Shown here: piece by piece, positions 1 to 8,912 of the stretch
How the letters are laid out: each line of letters begins with the position of its first letter
Numbering within the stretch: position 1 is the first letter of the stretch
Source of the DNA: Pseudomonas entomophila
GTDB taxonomy: Bacteria > Pseudomonadota > Gammaproteobacteria > Pseudomonadales > Pseudomonadaceae
NCBI RefSeq assembly: GCF_023277925.1
Contig: NZ_CP063832.1
Coordinates: 4,998,501 to 5,062,500 of the forward strand
DNA: 64,000 bases
Direction: 5' to 3'
Notes under the pieces: generated by a model
The model's database searches: none
Seen by the model: only the letters and a program-made list of their open reading frames with translations
Told to the model about the DNA's origin: nothing
Made by a program: the position numbers and the translations under genes

Positions 1-2519
1 CTGCCACCGAGTTGAGCGCGACCGTGGTCGACTCCACCGAGCTGCTCGATCCGCAGCGGGACACCTACCGCGCGCCGCACTCCACGGTGCACCTGTCGCG
101 GGAAGACCTCGACCGTTTCGGCACGGTGTCGGTGGGCGACATGCTCAAGGGCGTGGCGGGTGTGCAGGTGGGCGACAGCCGCAACGGCGGCGCGCTGGAC
201 GTCAATATCCGGGGTATCCAGGGGCAGAGCCGGGTGGCCGTGCGGGTCGATGGCTCGGAGCAGGCGCTGGACGTCTATCGCGGTTATGGCGGCACCCAGC
301 AGCGCAGCTACATCGACCCGGACCTGCTCAGCAGCGTCACCGTGAACAAGGGCCCGAGCACCCGCTCGGGTGCGATCGGTGGCTCGGTGGAGATGAAGAC
401 CCTGGGCGTCGACGACATCCTGGTGGATGGCAAGGACGTGGGTTTGCGCCTGACCGGCAACCTCTGGAACAACGGTGTCGACCCCGACCATCGCAACAGC
501 CATTCCCGCGACGAGGACCTGAGCGCGGTGCCTCGCGACAAGCGCAACGGCCTGTTCGGCTCGAAGGCCGAATCCGGCAGCGCGGCTTTCGCCTACAGCA
601 ACGCGCGCCTCGACCTGGTGGCGGCCTACGCGCACCGTAACCAGGGCAACTATTTTTCGGGCAAGCATGGCCAGGACCGCTACCGCCTCTACGACCGCGA
701 TGGCGACGAGCAGCCCAGCGTGGCCAGCACCTACAACGCCGGCGAGGAAGTGCTCAACTCGTCGGCGCAGACCGATTCCTACCTGCTCAAGAGCACCTGG
801 CGCCTGGCGGACGACCACACCCTGGAGCTGGGCTATCGCCGCTTCGAAGGGCGCATGGGCGAGATCATGCCATCGGACATCTTCCGCTTCGGCACGGCTG
901 GCATCTATCAATACCCCCAGTCCGAAATCGATATCGACACCTACACCGCCCGCTATCACTACCTGCCCGAAGGCAACCCGTGGGTGGACCTGACCAGCAA
1001 CCTGTGGATGACCGATTCGAAGACCAGCACCCTGAGCGCGGCCTGGATGGCGCCCAAGTCGCAGCTGTTTCGCACCGACCGCAGTTGGTCGCTCCAGGAC
1101 GACCGACGCCTCGGTGGCGACCTGAACAACGTGTCGCGTTTCACTACCGGCTATGGCGACTTCAAGCTCGACCTGGGCGGCGCCTTCCAGCTCGAAGACT
1201 TGCAACCGCAGAAAAGCGTGGTCGCCACCCAGCACGACATCAACGCCAACCGCATGCTGCGCGATGCATCACGCCAGGAGTTCAGTTTCAACGGCAAGCT
1301 GGAGTACCAACCCATCGAGCAGGTGACGCTGTGGGGCGGGGGCCGCTACGCCTACTACCGCACCAAGGACAATACCGTGCTGGCCGAGGCCCGCCGTGAG
1401 GAGCGCGAAATGCGCTGGATCACCGCGAGCAGCCCGGGGCACTGGGGCAGCATGATGTGGTTCCCCGACGCGAACGGCCAGTACACCGACGCCACCGACC
1501 CACGCCTGAACAACGGCATCGTCTTCGAGAACAGCAACGAGCCGTTCAATGGCGTGCCGTTCAACGAGTCCGGCGCAGTTGACGTGACGGTGTACCCGGA
1601 AGATATCAGCAGCGTGGTCACCGGCTATGACTACACCCCGCAGGGCAAGTCCAGTGGTGGCGGCTTTGCGCCGGCCTTCGGCATCAACGTCGAGTTCCTG
1701 CCCGACACCTTCGTCTATGCCTCGTACACCCAGGGCCTGCGCCTGCCTTCGTTGTTCGAGACCAGCCAAGGCACCCAGCAGGTTACCCCGGGCAAGCACC
1801 TCGAGCCCGAGCGTTCGCGCAGCTGGGAGGTGGGCGTCAGTGCCCTGCGCAGCAACCTGCTGACCGCAGGCGACGAGGCGTCGGCGAAGCTGGCGTTCTT
1901 CGACAACGACATCAAGCACTACATCACCCGCTACTACGACCCGAGCCCGGGCAAGTGGGGGCAGATGACCTTCAGCAACACCGATCGCTTCCGCACCCGT
2001 GGCCTGGAGCTGCAGTCGCACTATGATGCCGGGCGCGTGTTCGCCGACCTGTCGGCCACCTATTATCTGAAGACCGAGACCTGCGACGCGGCCTTCGCCG
2101 CCAAGCTGCGCGCCAGCGCCAATCGTTACCAGCCCACCCACAACACCCCGGACTGCACGCCGGGCAGCTACATGGGCTCGTACACCAACACTCAGAACCC
2201 GCCGAAGTTCTCGGCCAACCTCACCTCCGGCCTGCGCTTCTTCGACGAGGCGCTGACCGTGGGTGGGCGCATGACCTACACCTCCGGCCCCACCGCGCAG
2301 ATGGACAAACCGTGGCAGACCGGCGCCACCACGCCGCAGATCGACTACCGCTCGGTGGCGTTGTTCGACCTGTTCCTCAAGTACAAGGTGCTGGAGCATA
2401 CCGAGCTGAACCTGTCGGTGCAGAACCTGACGGACCGCTATTACCTGGACCCACTGGCACAGAGCTTCATGCCAGCACCGGGGCGGACAGTGCGAATGGG
2501 GGTGCAAACGCGGTTCTAG
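1..2519 (+). CDS. TonB-dependent outer-membrane receptor, probable heme receptor (5' end outside window)
   Basis: The reading frame is open at the left edge, so the signal peptide and the start lie outside the window. About 838 residues are visible. A plug domain occupies roughly the first 130 (DVNIRGIQGQSRVAVRVDG, then SSVTVNKGPSTRSGAIGGSV), followed by a long 22-strand-type barrel. The barrel contains GLRLPSLFE, which resembles the FRAP-box region of heme receptors, and the protein ends in an aromatic-terminated strand (MGVQTRF) as barrel proteins do. Such receptors take up iron complexes with TonB-ExbBD energy. The plug motif order resembles the heme-receptor family (HxuC/HemR type) more than siderophore receptors, but the ligand is inferred. 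No partner uptake gene follows; the next gene begins 378 bp downstream and looks unrelated. Confidence 0.85.
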   Translation, partial: ATELSATVVDSTELLDPQRDTYRAPHSTVHLSREDLDRFGTVSVGDMLKGVAGVQVGDSRNGGALDVNIRGIQGQSRVAVRVDGSEQALDVYRGYGGTQQRSYIDPDLLSSVTVNKGPSTRSGAIGGSVEMKTLGVDDILVDGKDVGLRLTGNLWNNGVDPDHRNSHSRDEDLSAVPRDKRNGLFGSKAESGSAAFAYSNARLDLVAAYAHRNQGNYFSGKHGQDRYRLYDRDGDEQPSVASTYNAGEEVLNSSAQTDSYLLKSTWRLADDHTLELGYRRFEGRMGEIMPSDIFRFGTAGIYQYPQSEIDIDTYTARYHYLPEGNPWVDLTSNLWMTDSKTSTLSAAWMAPKSQLFRTDRSWSLQDDRRLGGDLNNVSRFTTGYGDFKLDLGGAFQLEDLQPQKSVVATQHDINANRMLRDASRQEFSFNGKLEYQPIEQVTLWGGGRYAYYRTKDNTVLAEARREEREMRWITASSPGHWGSMMWFPDANGQYTDATDPRLNNGIVFENSNEPFNGVPFNESGAVDVTVYPEDISSVVTGYDYTPQGKSSGGGFAPAFGINVEFLPDTFVYASYTQGLRLPSLFETSQGTQQVTPGKHLEPERSRSWEVGVSALRSNLLTAGDEASAKLAFFDNDIKHYITRYYDPSPGKWGQMTFSNTDRFRTRGLELQSHYDAGRVFADLSATYYLKTETCDAAFAAKLRASANRYQPTHNTPDCTPGSYMGSYTNTQNPPKFSANLTSGLRFFDEALTVGGRMTYTSGPTAQMDKPWQTGATTPQIDYRSVALFDLFLKYKVLEHTELNLSVQNLTDRYYLDPLAQSFMPAPGRTVRMGVQTRF

Positions 2520-2897
2520 GCCAACCCCGTCCCCGCCGTTAAGCGAAAAACCTCCAGCAGGCCCGGTACTGCGCAAGCATCCAGGCCTGCGACCCCGCTT
2601 CTAGAGTCCCACGCGTTTTGATATCGCGCTGACACCAATCCTCGCATCAGTCCGATATCGCATGTCGAAAGCGCCCACATTTTGTGATGACTTTCCCTAC
2701 TAACTTTCAATACGCATCCGCATAGAGTTTTCCGCTGCAACGCTCGGATCGCCTGGATGAACCGCTAACAGTCAACGGAGCTTCAGGCGCATCCCGATGT
2801 TTCAGCCGTGTCGCAGCCCAGCGGTGCCGAGCATTCCCGGCACCTGCTTGCGGGCTGACCACGGTTGTTTCTCAGTGCATGGCTCGGAGCTCGTTCG
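2520..2897. other. Intergenic region upstream of the LuxE/LuxC-like cassette
   Basis: This 378-bp stretch separates the receptor from the acyl-activating cassette. No convincing gene is present on either strand and there is no strong terminator hairpin after the receptor. The middle part (about 2630-2750) is clearly more AT-rich than the flanks and is the likeliest place for the cassette promoter, but no clean -35/-10 pair could be assigned. A ribosome binding site (GGAG at 2886-2889) sits 8 bases before the first cassette gene. Confidence 0.5.
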
Positions 2898-4022
2898 ATG
2901 AATCTTGTACACGTTGAGGCACTCTGTGCGCTTGATGATCCCTACCTGGTCGGCGAGTACGCCGATCATCTGTTTGATGCCGCGATGCGTGAAGTCACGG
3001 CTTACCACCAACAGCACTCACCGGGCTATGCCGAGTGGTTGCGTCAACAGCAGTTCGATCCTTCTGCCCCGGGTTTCGAGAGTTGGGGGCAGTTGCCGCC
3101 GATATTCGCCAACTATCTGAAGAAGCACCTGCTGCTCAGCGAGACAGGGGTGGATGCCCTGGAGCTGACCTCGTCAGGCACTACGGGCCAGAAGAGTCGA
3201 ATGCGCTATGACGCGCGTAGCCTCGGTGCCGCGCAAGGCATGGTCGACCGGATCTATCGGCGGTATGGCTGGGATACGCCGCATGTGCCGTGCAACTACC
3301 TGATGCTGGGCTACGAGCCTGTCAGGCACAGCGCGCTCGGCACCGCCTACACCGACGACTTCCTGTGCAAGTACGCGCCGGTCAAACAGGCGTTTTATGC
3401 CCTGCGTCACAACGGCCGGCAAACCGAGTTCGACCCCTTTGGTGTCATCGAGGCATTGCAGCGGTTCGCGCAGGATGGGGCGCCTCTGCGCATCCAGGGC
3501 TTCCCGGCATTCATGTGGTTCGTCCTCGAGCGAATGCGGGACATGAAGGTCCCGCCCCTGGCATTTACTGCCGATTCGCTGGCCATGTTCGGCGGTGGCT
3601 GGAAAACCCATGCCGACCAGCAGATCCCCAAGGCCCAGCTGTATGCGCGGATGAACGAGCAGTTGGGCATACCGACCTCGCGCTGCCGCGACGGTTACGG
3701 CTCCGTCGAGCACTGCGTGCCCTATGTCGAGTGCGAGAACCACCGCCACCACGTACCCACCTATTCCCGCGCCTACACCCGCCACACCGGGACGTTCGCC
3801 TTGCAAGGGTACGGGCAGCCGGGGCTGATCCAGTTCGTGTCGCCGTACATCACCTCCAGCCCCGCCCACAGCATCGTGATGAGTGACCTGGCGGTGCTGC
3901 ATCGCGGTGACGCGTGTGGCTGCGGTATTGCCACCGACTGGTTCGAGATTCTTGGGCGGGCTGGCACCGGCAAGAGCCGCAGCTGTGCGTTGGCCGCCTC
4001 CGAGCTGATAAGGGAGAACTGA
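2898..4022 (+). CDS. LuxE-like acyl-protein synthetase (374 aa)
   Basis: This protein resembles LuxE, the acyl-protein synthetase of the bacterial luciferase operon, which adenylates a carboxylic acid and carries the acyl group on a C-terminal cysteine before passing it to the LuxC reductase. The adenylate-forming loop SSGTTGQKS is near residue 93. The C-terminus reads GKSRSCALAASELI, placing a cysteine at about residue 363 where LuxE proteins have their acyl-acceptor cysteine. The length is close to that of LuxE (about 370-380 aa). A DACGCG motif lies near residue 340. The start at 2898 follows GGAG by 8 bases; an in-frame TTG at 2865 is less likely. The next gene starts one base after the stop, so the two are surely co-transcribed. 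No luciferase genes are in the window, so the product is not light. The acyl substrate is unknown. Confidence 0.8.
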   Translation: MNLVHVEALCALDDPYLVGEYADHLFDAAMREVTAYHQQHSPGYAEWLRQQQFDPSAPGFESWGQLPPIFANYLKKHLLLSETGVDALELTSSGTTGQKSRMRYDARSLGAAQGMVDRIYRRYGWDTPHVPCNYLMLGYEPVRHSALGTAYTDDFLCKYAPVKQAFYALRHNGRQTEFDPFGVIEALQRFAQDGAPLRIQGFPAFMWFVLERMRDMKVPPLAFTADSLAMFGGGWKTHADQQIPKAQLYARMNEQLGIPTSRCRDGYGSVEHCVPYVECENHRHHVPTYSRAYTRHTGTFALQGYGQPGLIQFVSPYITSSPAHSIVMSDLAVLHRGDACGCGIATDWFEILGRAGTGKSRSCALAASELIREN

Positions 4023-4023
4023 T

Positions 4024-6432
4024 ATGTACCTCATTCAAGGGCAGTACCATGCGGACCTGACGCTGGACCAGGCATTGGTGCGGGTGACGGGCGAACTGGC
4101 GCACACGCTGAGCCACCCCTGCGGGATCGAGACCGTGCTGGCCTGCGCCGGTCGGTTTGCCGAGCAACTGCTGGACGGTCAGTTCCTGGCCGAGCTCGAC
4201 GCTGCTTTACGGGAGCAGCTCCGAGCGTTCTGCCAGCCTGACGTTCTGCGCGCCAAGCTGGAAAACGAACTGGGTGTCAATCCATTCTCCCTACGTCGTC
4301 GCGATTATCGGGCCCCCCGCTTCGAGAGCTGGCGGCCGCTGGGGCTCATCCTGCATATCACCCCAGGCAATGCACCGCTGCTGCCATTTTTTGCCGTGCT
4401 GGAAAGCTTGCTGGTGGGCAATGTCAACTGGCTACGCCCCAGCGCGCGCGACCAGGGCTTGAACACCCGATTGCTGCAGGCCTTCCTGCAGTGCGATCGA
4501 TCCGGCGTACTGGCCAACCATGTGGCGGTATTGCCGGTGGCCAAGGCCGAGCTCTCGAGCTTGATGGCCTATGCCGATGGTGTTTCGGCCTGGGGGGGAA
4601 GCGAGGCGTTGAAGACCCTTCGCGACCAGCTGCCAGACGGTTGTCGATGGATTCCCTGGGGGCACAAGGTCAGTTTTGCCTGGCTGGTGCCGGAGGCGGT
4701 CGATGAGTGTGCCCTCGATGCGCTGGCCGACGAGGTCTGCCGCCTGGACCAGCAGGCATGCTCCAGCCCGCAGGTGGTGTTCGTCGACAGCGACGATGCG
4801 GACACGCTGCGAGCGTTGGGCGGGCAACTGGCCGCGGCGATGCGCCGCCGCCATGCCCTCTGGCCTGCGCTGTCGCCCAGTATGCAGGAGGCCGCGCAGG
4901 TCACCACCAAGCTTGCACTGGCCGAGCTGGATCACGCGTTCGTTGATGGCCGAGGCCAGCTCTGGAGGGGCCAGGGTTGGCAGATTATCCTTGAACATGT
5001 GATGGCGCTTGAGCCCTCTGCGCTGTTTCGCACGATCTTGCTTCGGCCATTGCCGCGCCAGGCGGTGATGCATGCCCTGCGCCCTTGGCGCACGCGGTTG
5101 CAGACTTGTGGCCTGGTCTGCGCCGCCCACGAAATTGCTCACCTCAGCCAGTTGTTGCTGGCCGCAGGGGTCGACCGGGTCACCTCGGTGCAGACAATGC
5201 ACGATGGCTACAGCGGTGAGCCTCACGATGGCGTGTTTGCCCTGGGCATGTTTGCCCGCCGGGTTTCCGTGAGCCTGGTGGAGGGCTGCCTGCCTGGGCA
5301 GGCGACCCTGGATGCCAGCGGCCAGGCACCCGCCGGCCTGGAAGGGCAACCGATCATGAGCCGCAGTGCATTTCTGGACGGTTCGATCAGTACGCAGGCA
5401 CAGCTGTTCTTCCGCACTGGCGGTACCACGGGCACGCCAAGCCTTGCCGGTTATACCTACCGCGATTATCACCGGCAGATGCAGGCTGCGGCCGACGGAC
5501 TGTTTGCCGCCGGCCTGGAACCTGGCGAGGATCGGCTCATCAACCTGCTGTACGGGGGGAATCTATACGGCGGCCTGCTCAGTTTCTTCACGGTCCTGGA
5601 CAAGCTTGGAGCCCGGCACTATCCGATGGCCGGCCCCCAAGGTGACGATTACCACGCGATAGCCCAGCTCATCGTCTCTGAACGCATCGACACTGTGATC
5701 GGCATGCCGACCACGGTGCACCAACTGTTCTTGCGCGAGGCCGCAACGTTGCGTGCCTATGGCGGGATCCGCAAGGTACTGCTGGGGGGTGAACACCTTG
5801 CCCCGGTACAGCGCTCGTTCATCCAGGGCTTTGGCGTCGAGACCATCCGTTCCGCGCTCTATGGTTCCGTCGATGCCGGCCCCCTGGGCTACTCCTGCGC
5901 GTCCAGCCCGGATGGGGTCTTCCACCTGATGGGCGATACCCAATGGCTGGAGATCGTCGACCCTGAGCGCGATGAGCCGGTCGCCCCGGGTGAGGCGGGG
6001 CGTTTGCTGTTCACCTCGAAGGCCCGGGAGGGGCAGGACGTCGCCCGTTATGACATCGGCGACATGGGACGTTGGGTGAGTGGCCAGTGCCCCTGTGGCG
6101 TGCCGGAGCCACGGTTCGAGCTGCTGGGGCGTCACGGGGCGCGGGTGCGTATTGGTTCGCTGTTCATCCAGCCGCAGCGGCTTGCCGCGCTGGCCGAAGC
6201 CCCGGTGCAACTGCACCTGGAGCACAATTCTGACAATGGTCTGGAACGTCTTCGCCTGCTGGCGGAGGCTGAGCCCGAGGTGGTGAGGGCCAGGGTGTGT
6301 GCCGACGCCGAGTTGAGCGAAGCATTGACACTTGGGTTGTTGGAGCTGGAGGTGTGCCAACGGGCGCAACAGCACTTCGAGAACCACCCGCAGACGGGGA
6401 AGACCCCATTGCTTATCGACAAACGTCGCTGA
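4024..6432 (+). CDS. Fusion of LuxC-like acyl-CoA reductase and PaaK-like adenylate-forming domain (802 aa)
   Basis: Two enzymes are joined in one chain. Residues 1 to about 420 resemble LuxC, the NADPH-dependent reductase that turns an activated acyl group into an aldehyde: GLILHITPGNAPLLPFFAVL near residue 105, and the catalytic-cysteine motif QQACSSPQ with Cys246. From about residue 455 the chain becomes a PaaK/F390-synthetase-like adenylating enzyme, with the P-loop RTGGTTGTPS at 464-473, a YGSVDAGPLGYS core, RYDIGDMGRW, and a CPCG pair before the C-terminal part. Lengths fit two near-complete domains (LuxC about 480, PaaK about 430), slightly compressed at the junction. Similar fused acyl-protein synthase/acyl-CoA reductases have been annotated in some surface-polysaccharide clusters (recalled, not searched). 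A purine-rich stretch just before the ATG acts as ribosome binding site. The likely role is activation and reduction of an acid to an aldehyde. Confidence 0.8.
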   Translation: MYLIQGQYHADLTLDQALVRVTGELAHTLSHPCGIETVLACAGRFAEQLLDGQFLAELDAALREQLRAFCQPDVLRAKLENELGVNPFSLRRRDYRAPRFESWRPLGLILHITPGNAPLLPFFAVLESLLVGNVNWLRPSARDQGLNTRLLQAFLQCDRSGVLANHVAVLPVAKAELSSLMAYADGVSAWGGSEALKTLRDQLPDGCRWIPWGHKVSFAWLVPEAVDECALDALADEVCRLDQQACSSPQVVFVDSDDADTLRALGGQLAAAMRRRHALWPALSPSMQEAAQVTTKLALAELDHAFVDGRGQLWRGQGWQIILEHVMALEPSALFRTILLRPLPRQAVMHALRPWRTRLQTCGLVCAAHEIAHLSQLLLAAGVDRVTSVQTMHDGYSGEPHDGVFALGMFARRVSVSLVEGCLPGQATLDASGQAPAGLEGQPIMSRSAFLDGSISTQAQLFFRTGGTTGTPSLAGYTYRDYHRQMQAAADGLFAAGLEPGEDRLINLLYGGNLYGGLLSFFTVLDKLGARHYPMAGPQGDDYHAIAQLIVSERIDTVIGMPTTVHQLFLREAATLRAYGGIRKVLLGGEHLAPVQRSFIQGFGVETIRSALYGSVDAGPLGYSCASSPDGVFHLMGDTQWLEIVDPERDEPVAPGEAGRLLFTSKAREGQDVARYDIGDMGRWVSGQCPCGVPEPRFELLGRHGARVRIGSLFIQPQRLAALAEAPVQLHLEHNSDNGLERLRLLAEAEPEVVRARVCADAELSEALTLGLLELEVCQRAQQHFENHPQTGKTPLLIDKRR

Positions 6433-6461
6433 CCCACGGTGCCTGTAGAGGACGCAGAAAC

Positions 6462-7754
6462 ATGGATTACTCCAGCAAATGCCCGCTTGCACTGGCATGG
6501 CTCGTCGATCATGCCCGGGAACATTCCCCCTACTATGCCCGCTTGTATCGGGACCTCCCGAAAGCGGGCTGGACACTGGCCGACCTGCCGATGGTCGATA
6601 CACAGCAGTACTGGGCCCGCGGCGCGGTTCTCAAGGACTGGCCTGTGCTGACGGGGCCCGTGACGGATGCGATCGTCTACAAGACCGGTGGCACGACGGG
6701 GGCAGCCAAGCATTCGGTCTACACCCAGGCTGAATGGGATCAGTTCATCACGACATTCGGGCGCAGCCTTGGCGCCAGGCTCGAGCCTGGGGATCGTGTG
6801 GCCAATCTGTTCTTCGCAGGTGACCTGTATGCCAGCTTCCTGTTCATTCAAGGGGCGTTGGCCAAGACCCAGGTGCCGATCTGCGTGTTTCCCTTCACCG
6901 GAGCGGTCGATCCACAGGCGCTGGCGACACAGGTCAGACAGCACGGGATCAACGTTCTGGCGGGCGTACCTGGAAAACTCCTGCACGCCATCGCCAGTCT
7001 CGAACAGCACGGCATCCAGCTGCCAGGGGTCAGGACCGTCCTGTACGGCGGGGAAAGTGTGTTTGCCGAACAACACGCGTTGTTCAAGGCGGTGCTACCC
7101 AACGCCAACGTGGTATCGATCGGCTGTGCCAGCGTGGACGCGGGCCTGATCGGCGCCAGCGCGGTCGATTGCGCGCCGGGTGAGCATCGCGTTTTCGAAC
7201 CCGACACCCTTGTCGAGATTGTCGATGAAGCGTCGGGCGAGCCGATCCACGAAACCAACCGTACCGGCCTGTTGGTGGTGACCAACCTGACGCGCACCTT
7301 GATGCCCATCATTCGCTATCCCGTCGGTGATCTGGCGCAATGGAGCGAAGCACCGGGGAGCGCCGGCCGCAAGTTCAAGCTCGCCGGGCGCAACAGCCTC
7401 GGTCACCGGGTGAGAGTCGGCTATGCGACCGTTTTCCCGGACGAGTTGGCGTCAGCCATCGAAGCGCGCCTGGGGCACTGCCCGTGGCAACTGCTGATCG
7501 ACCGCAAGAACGGCACCGACTTCATCGAGCTTCGTATTGCCCACCCTGGTGACGGCGGATGCGCCGAGGCATTGCAGCAGTCTCTGAAAGCAGGGGACGC
7601 TGCTGTGGTGGAGCTCATGGAGAAGGGGGCGCTGGCGGTGTCGGTCAATTGGTGCCAACCCTCGGCTCTGGTGACGAATCAGCGAACCGGCAAGCTGCTG
7701 CGTGTTGTCGACCGGCGCGACTATCAGTGCCCTCGTGATGAGGTCGGCCAATGA
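6462..7754 (+). CDS. PaaK-like phenylacetate-CoA ligase/adenylate-forming enzyme (430 aa)
   Basis: This is a stand-alone member of the family that includes phenylacetate-CoA ligase and coenzyme F390 synthetase. The adenylation loop KTGGTTGAAK is at residues 74-83. A GCASVDAGLIG core follows, and IIRYPVGDLAQW matches the R-x-x-GD hinge region of the family. It resembles the C-terminal half of the preceding fusion protein, suggesting duplication, but it lacks that protein's CPCG pair. The length is normal for PaaK-type enzymes. The ATG at 6462 lies 29 bases after the previous stop; in-frame sequence further upstream overlaps the fusion gene and is not used. The stop overlaps the next start by 4 bases (ATGA). 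It probably activates an aryl or short acyl carboxylate as acyl-AMP, with CoA or a protein or amine as acceptor; the true substrate cannot be read from sequence. Confidence 0.8.
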   Translation: MDYSSKCPLALAWLVDHAREHSPYYARLYRDLPKAGWTLADLPMVDTQQYWARGAVLKDWPVLTGPVTDAIVYKTGGTTGAAKHSVYTQAEWDQFITTFGRSLGARLEPGDRVANLFFAGDLYASFLFIQGALAKTQVPICVFPFTGAVDPQALATQVRQHGINVLAGVPGKLLHAIASLEQHGIQLPGVRTVLYGGESVFAEQHALFKAVLPNANVVSIGCASVDAGLIGASAVDCAPGEHRVFEPDTLVEIVDEASGEPIHETNRTGLLVVTNLTRTLMPIIRYPVGDLAQWSEAPGSAGRKFKLAGRNSLGHRVRVGYATVFPDELASAIEARLGHCPWQLLIDRKNGTDFIELRIAHPGDGGCAEALQQSLKAGDAAVVELMEKGALAVSVNWCQPSALVTNQRTGKLLRVVDRRDYQCPRDEVGQ

Positions 7755-8665
7755 CGATCGTTCGCGGGTTCGAGGAACGTGATGCGGCGCAGATCAGCGC
7801 GTTGTTCAACAGGGTCTATGGCGAGGACTACTTCTACCCGGAGATCTACCTGCCCTCCGTCATCTGCCACCACAACCGGACGCAGCGTTGGCAATCCGTG
7901 GTCGCGCTGCAGGGGGATCGTATCGTCGGCCATGCCTCGCTGTGGCGTTCTTCGGGTGATGAACGCTGCGCCGAGCTGGCGATGATCGTCGTCGATCCCG
8001 AGATGAGGGGGCAAGGAATCGCCACCCGGTTGGGCAAGGACCTGTGTGGGCGAGCCCGTCAGCAGCAGTTGGCGGTGCTGACGATCAAGATGGTCGCCAG
8101 CCACCTGTGGACACAGCGACTGGGGCTCGCACTGGGGTTCCAGGCAACGGGGCTGCTGCTGGATTACGTCGAGTCGCCGTTCAGCCATCCGGCGCGCGAA
8201 ACAGCCATTCTGGGTGTTCTGCCACTGCAGGCGCACCCTATACCGCTTTGCGGGATGCCGGGTGGCCAGCCGGCGTGGATCGCTCCGCTGATCGAGCGCT
8301 TCGGGGCCGTTGCCGCCCACGTCACGAGGGATTGTGGCGTGCCCCCGAAAGTAACCGTTCAAGACGATCGCATGGATTTGATCATCGAGTGTGCAACCTA
8401 TCCCTCGATCGTCGAAGCCTCCCGCTTGCCATCCGCCCGGATGACGCATCTCTGGTTGAAGATGGATGCCAACTTGGCAATGGCGCTGTCGGCGTTTCAT
8501 CAGGCAGGTTATGTCGACACGGGGCTGGCATTGGGGCCCGAGCGGCAATGGTACTGGTTGTTGCAGCGCGGTTTTTCCGGTCGCCAGATGCAGCTTCACT
8601 GTCCGACGGCGCGTGCGTTGCTTGCTGGCGTGACACAGGAGGCGCCCCACGCTGAAGCGTGTTGA
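7751..8665 (+). CDS. GNAT-family N-acyltransferase with an additional C-terminal region (304 aa)
   Basis: The N-terminal 150 residues form a GNAT fold; motif A, the acyl-CoA pyrophosphate-binding loop, reads VVDPEMRGQGIATRLG at about residues 80-95. The remaining half (about 155-304) has no motif recognised here, ending with YWLLQRGFSGRQMQ; such extra halves occur in GNAT proteins that carry a second, degenerate GNAT lobe. The start overlaps the preceding ligase stop (ATGA), so it is the last gene of the four-gene cassette and is translationally coupled. In context it may transfer the activated acyl group made by the upstream enzymes to an amine, but this is inference; acetylation of a pathway amine is equally possible. 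A hairpin follows 25 bases downstream. Confidence 0.75.
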   Translation: MTIVRGFEERDAAQISALFNRVYGEDYFYPEIYLPSVICHHNRTQRWQSVVALQGDRIVGHASLWRSSGDERCAELAMIVVDPEMRGQGIATRLGKDLCGRARQQQLAVLTIKMVASHLWTQRLGLALGFQATGLLLDYVESPFSHPARETAILGVLPLQAHPIPLCGMPGGQPAWIAPLIERFGAVAAHVTRDCGVPPKVTVQDDRMDLIIECATYPSIVEASRLPSARMTHLWLKMDANLAMALSAFHQAGYVDTGLALGPERQWYWLLQRGFSGRQMQLHCPTARALLAGVTQEAPHAEAC

Positions 8666-8689
8666 GTGTCGTGAAGGGCAGGCATTAAA

Positions 8690-8712
8690 AAGCCGGCTTG
8701 TGGCCGGCTTCT
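8690..8712. terminator. Likely bidirectional intrinsic terminator
   Basis: AAGCCGGC (8690-8697) pairs with GCCGGCTT (8703-8710) around a 5-base loop, preceded by an A-run. Read on the minus strand it gives a GC stem followed by TTTTTAA, a standard terminator shape. On the plus strand the U-tract is weak (TTCTC). It separates the cassette from the minus-strand repressor gene. Confidence 0.7.
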
Positions 8713-8912
8713 CGGGGACGGTCTTGGCTCATTTTTGATAAGCCGCAACCGCCTTAAACGGTTGGCAACATGGCCTGAAAAAGATGGCGGACGGCTGTGT
8801 GAGGCGTCGCCAGGCCCTCTGGAATGCGGCTTGCACCATCAGGGGGCATGATGTGCGGCGTAGCATACTAGGGCTCGGGGCCCATGCCCAGCAAAAAATG
8901 GCGTGAAGTGTA

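Noticed and set aside
1269..2576. Long open frame on the minus strand (435 codons) under the TonB receptor gene
   Set aside because: It overlaps a clear receptor gene over its whole length and its translation has the low-complexity, Val/Gly/Arg-rich look of an antisense shadow in high-GC DNA.
2516..2740. Possible 74-residue minus-strand gene downstream of the receptor
   Set aside because: No ribosome binding site, low-quality translation and no domain; probably non-coding.
2898..8665. Interpretation of the LuxE/LuxC-like genes as a bioluminescence operon
   Set aside because: No luxA, luxB or luxD gene is present, and the PaaK-like and GNAT partners are not part of lux operons.
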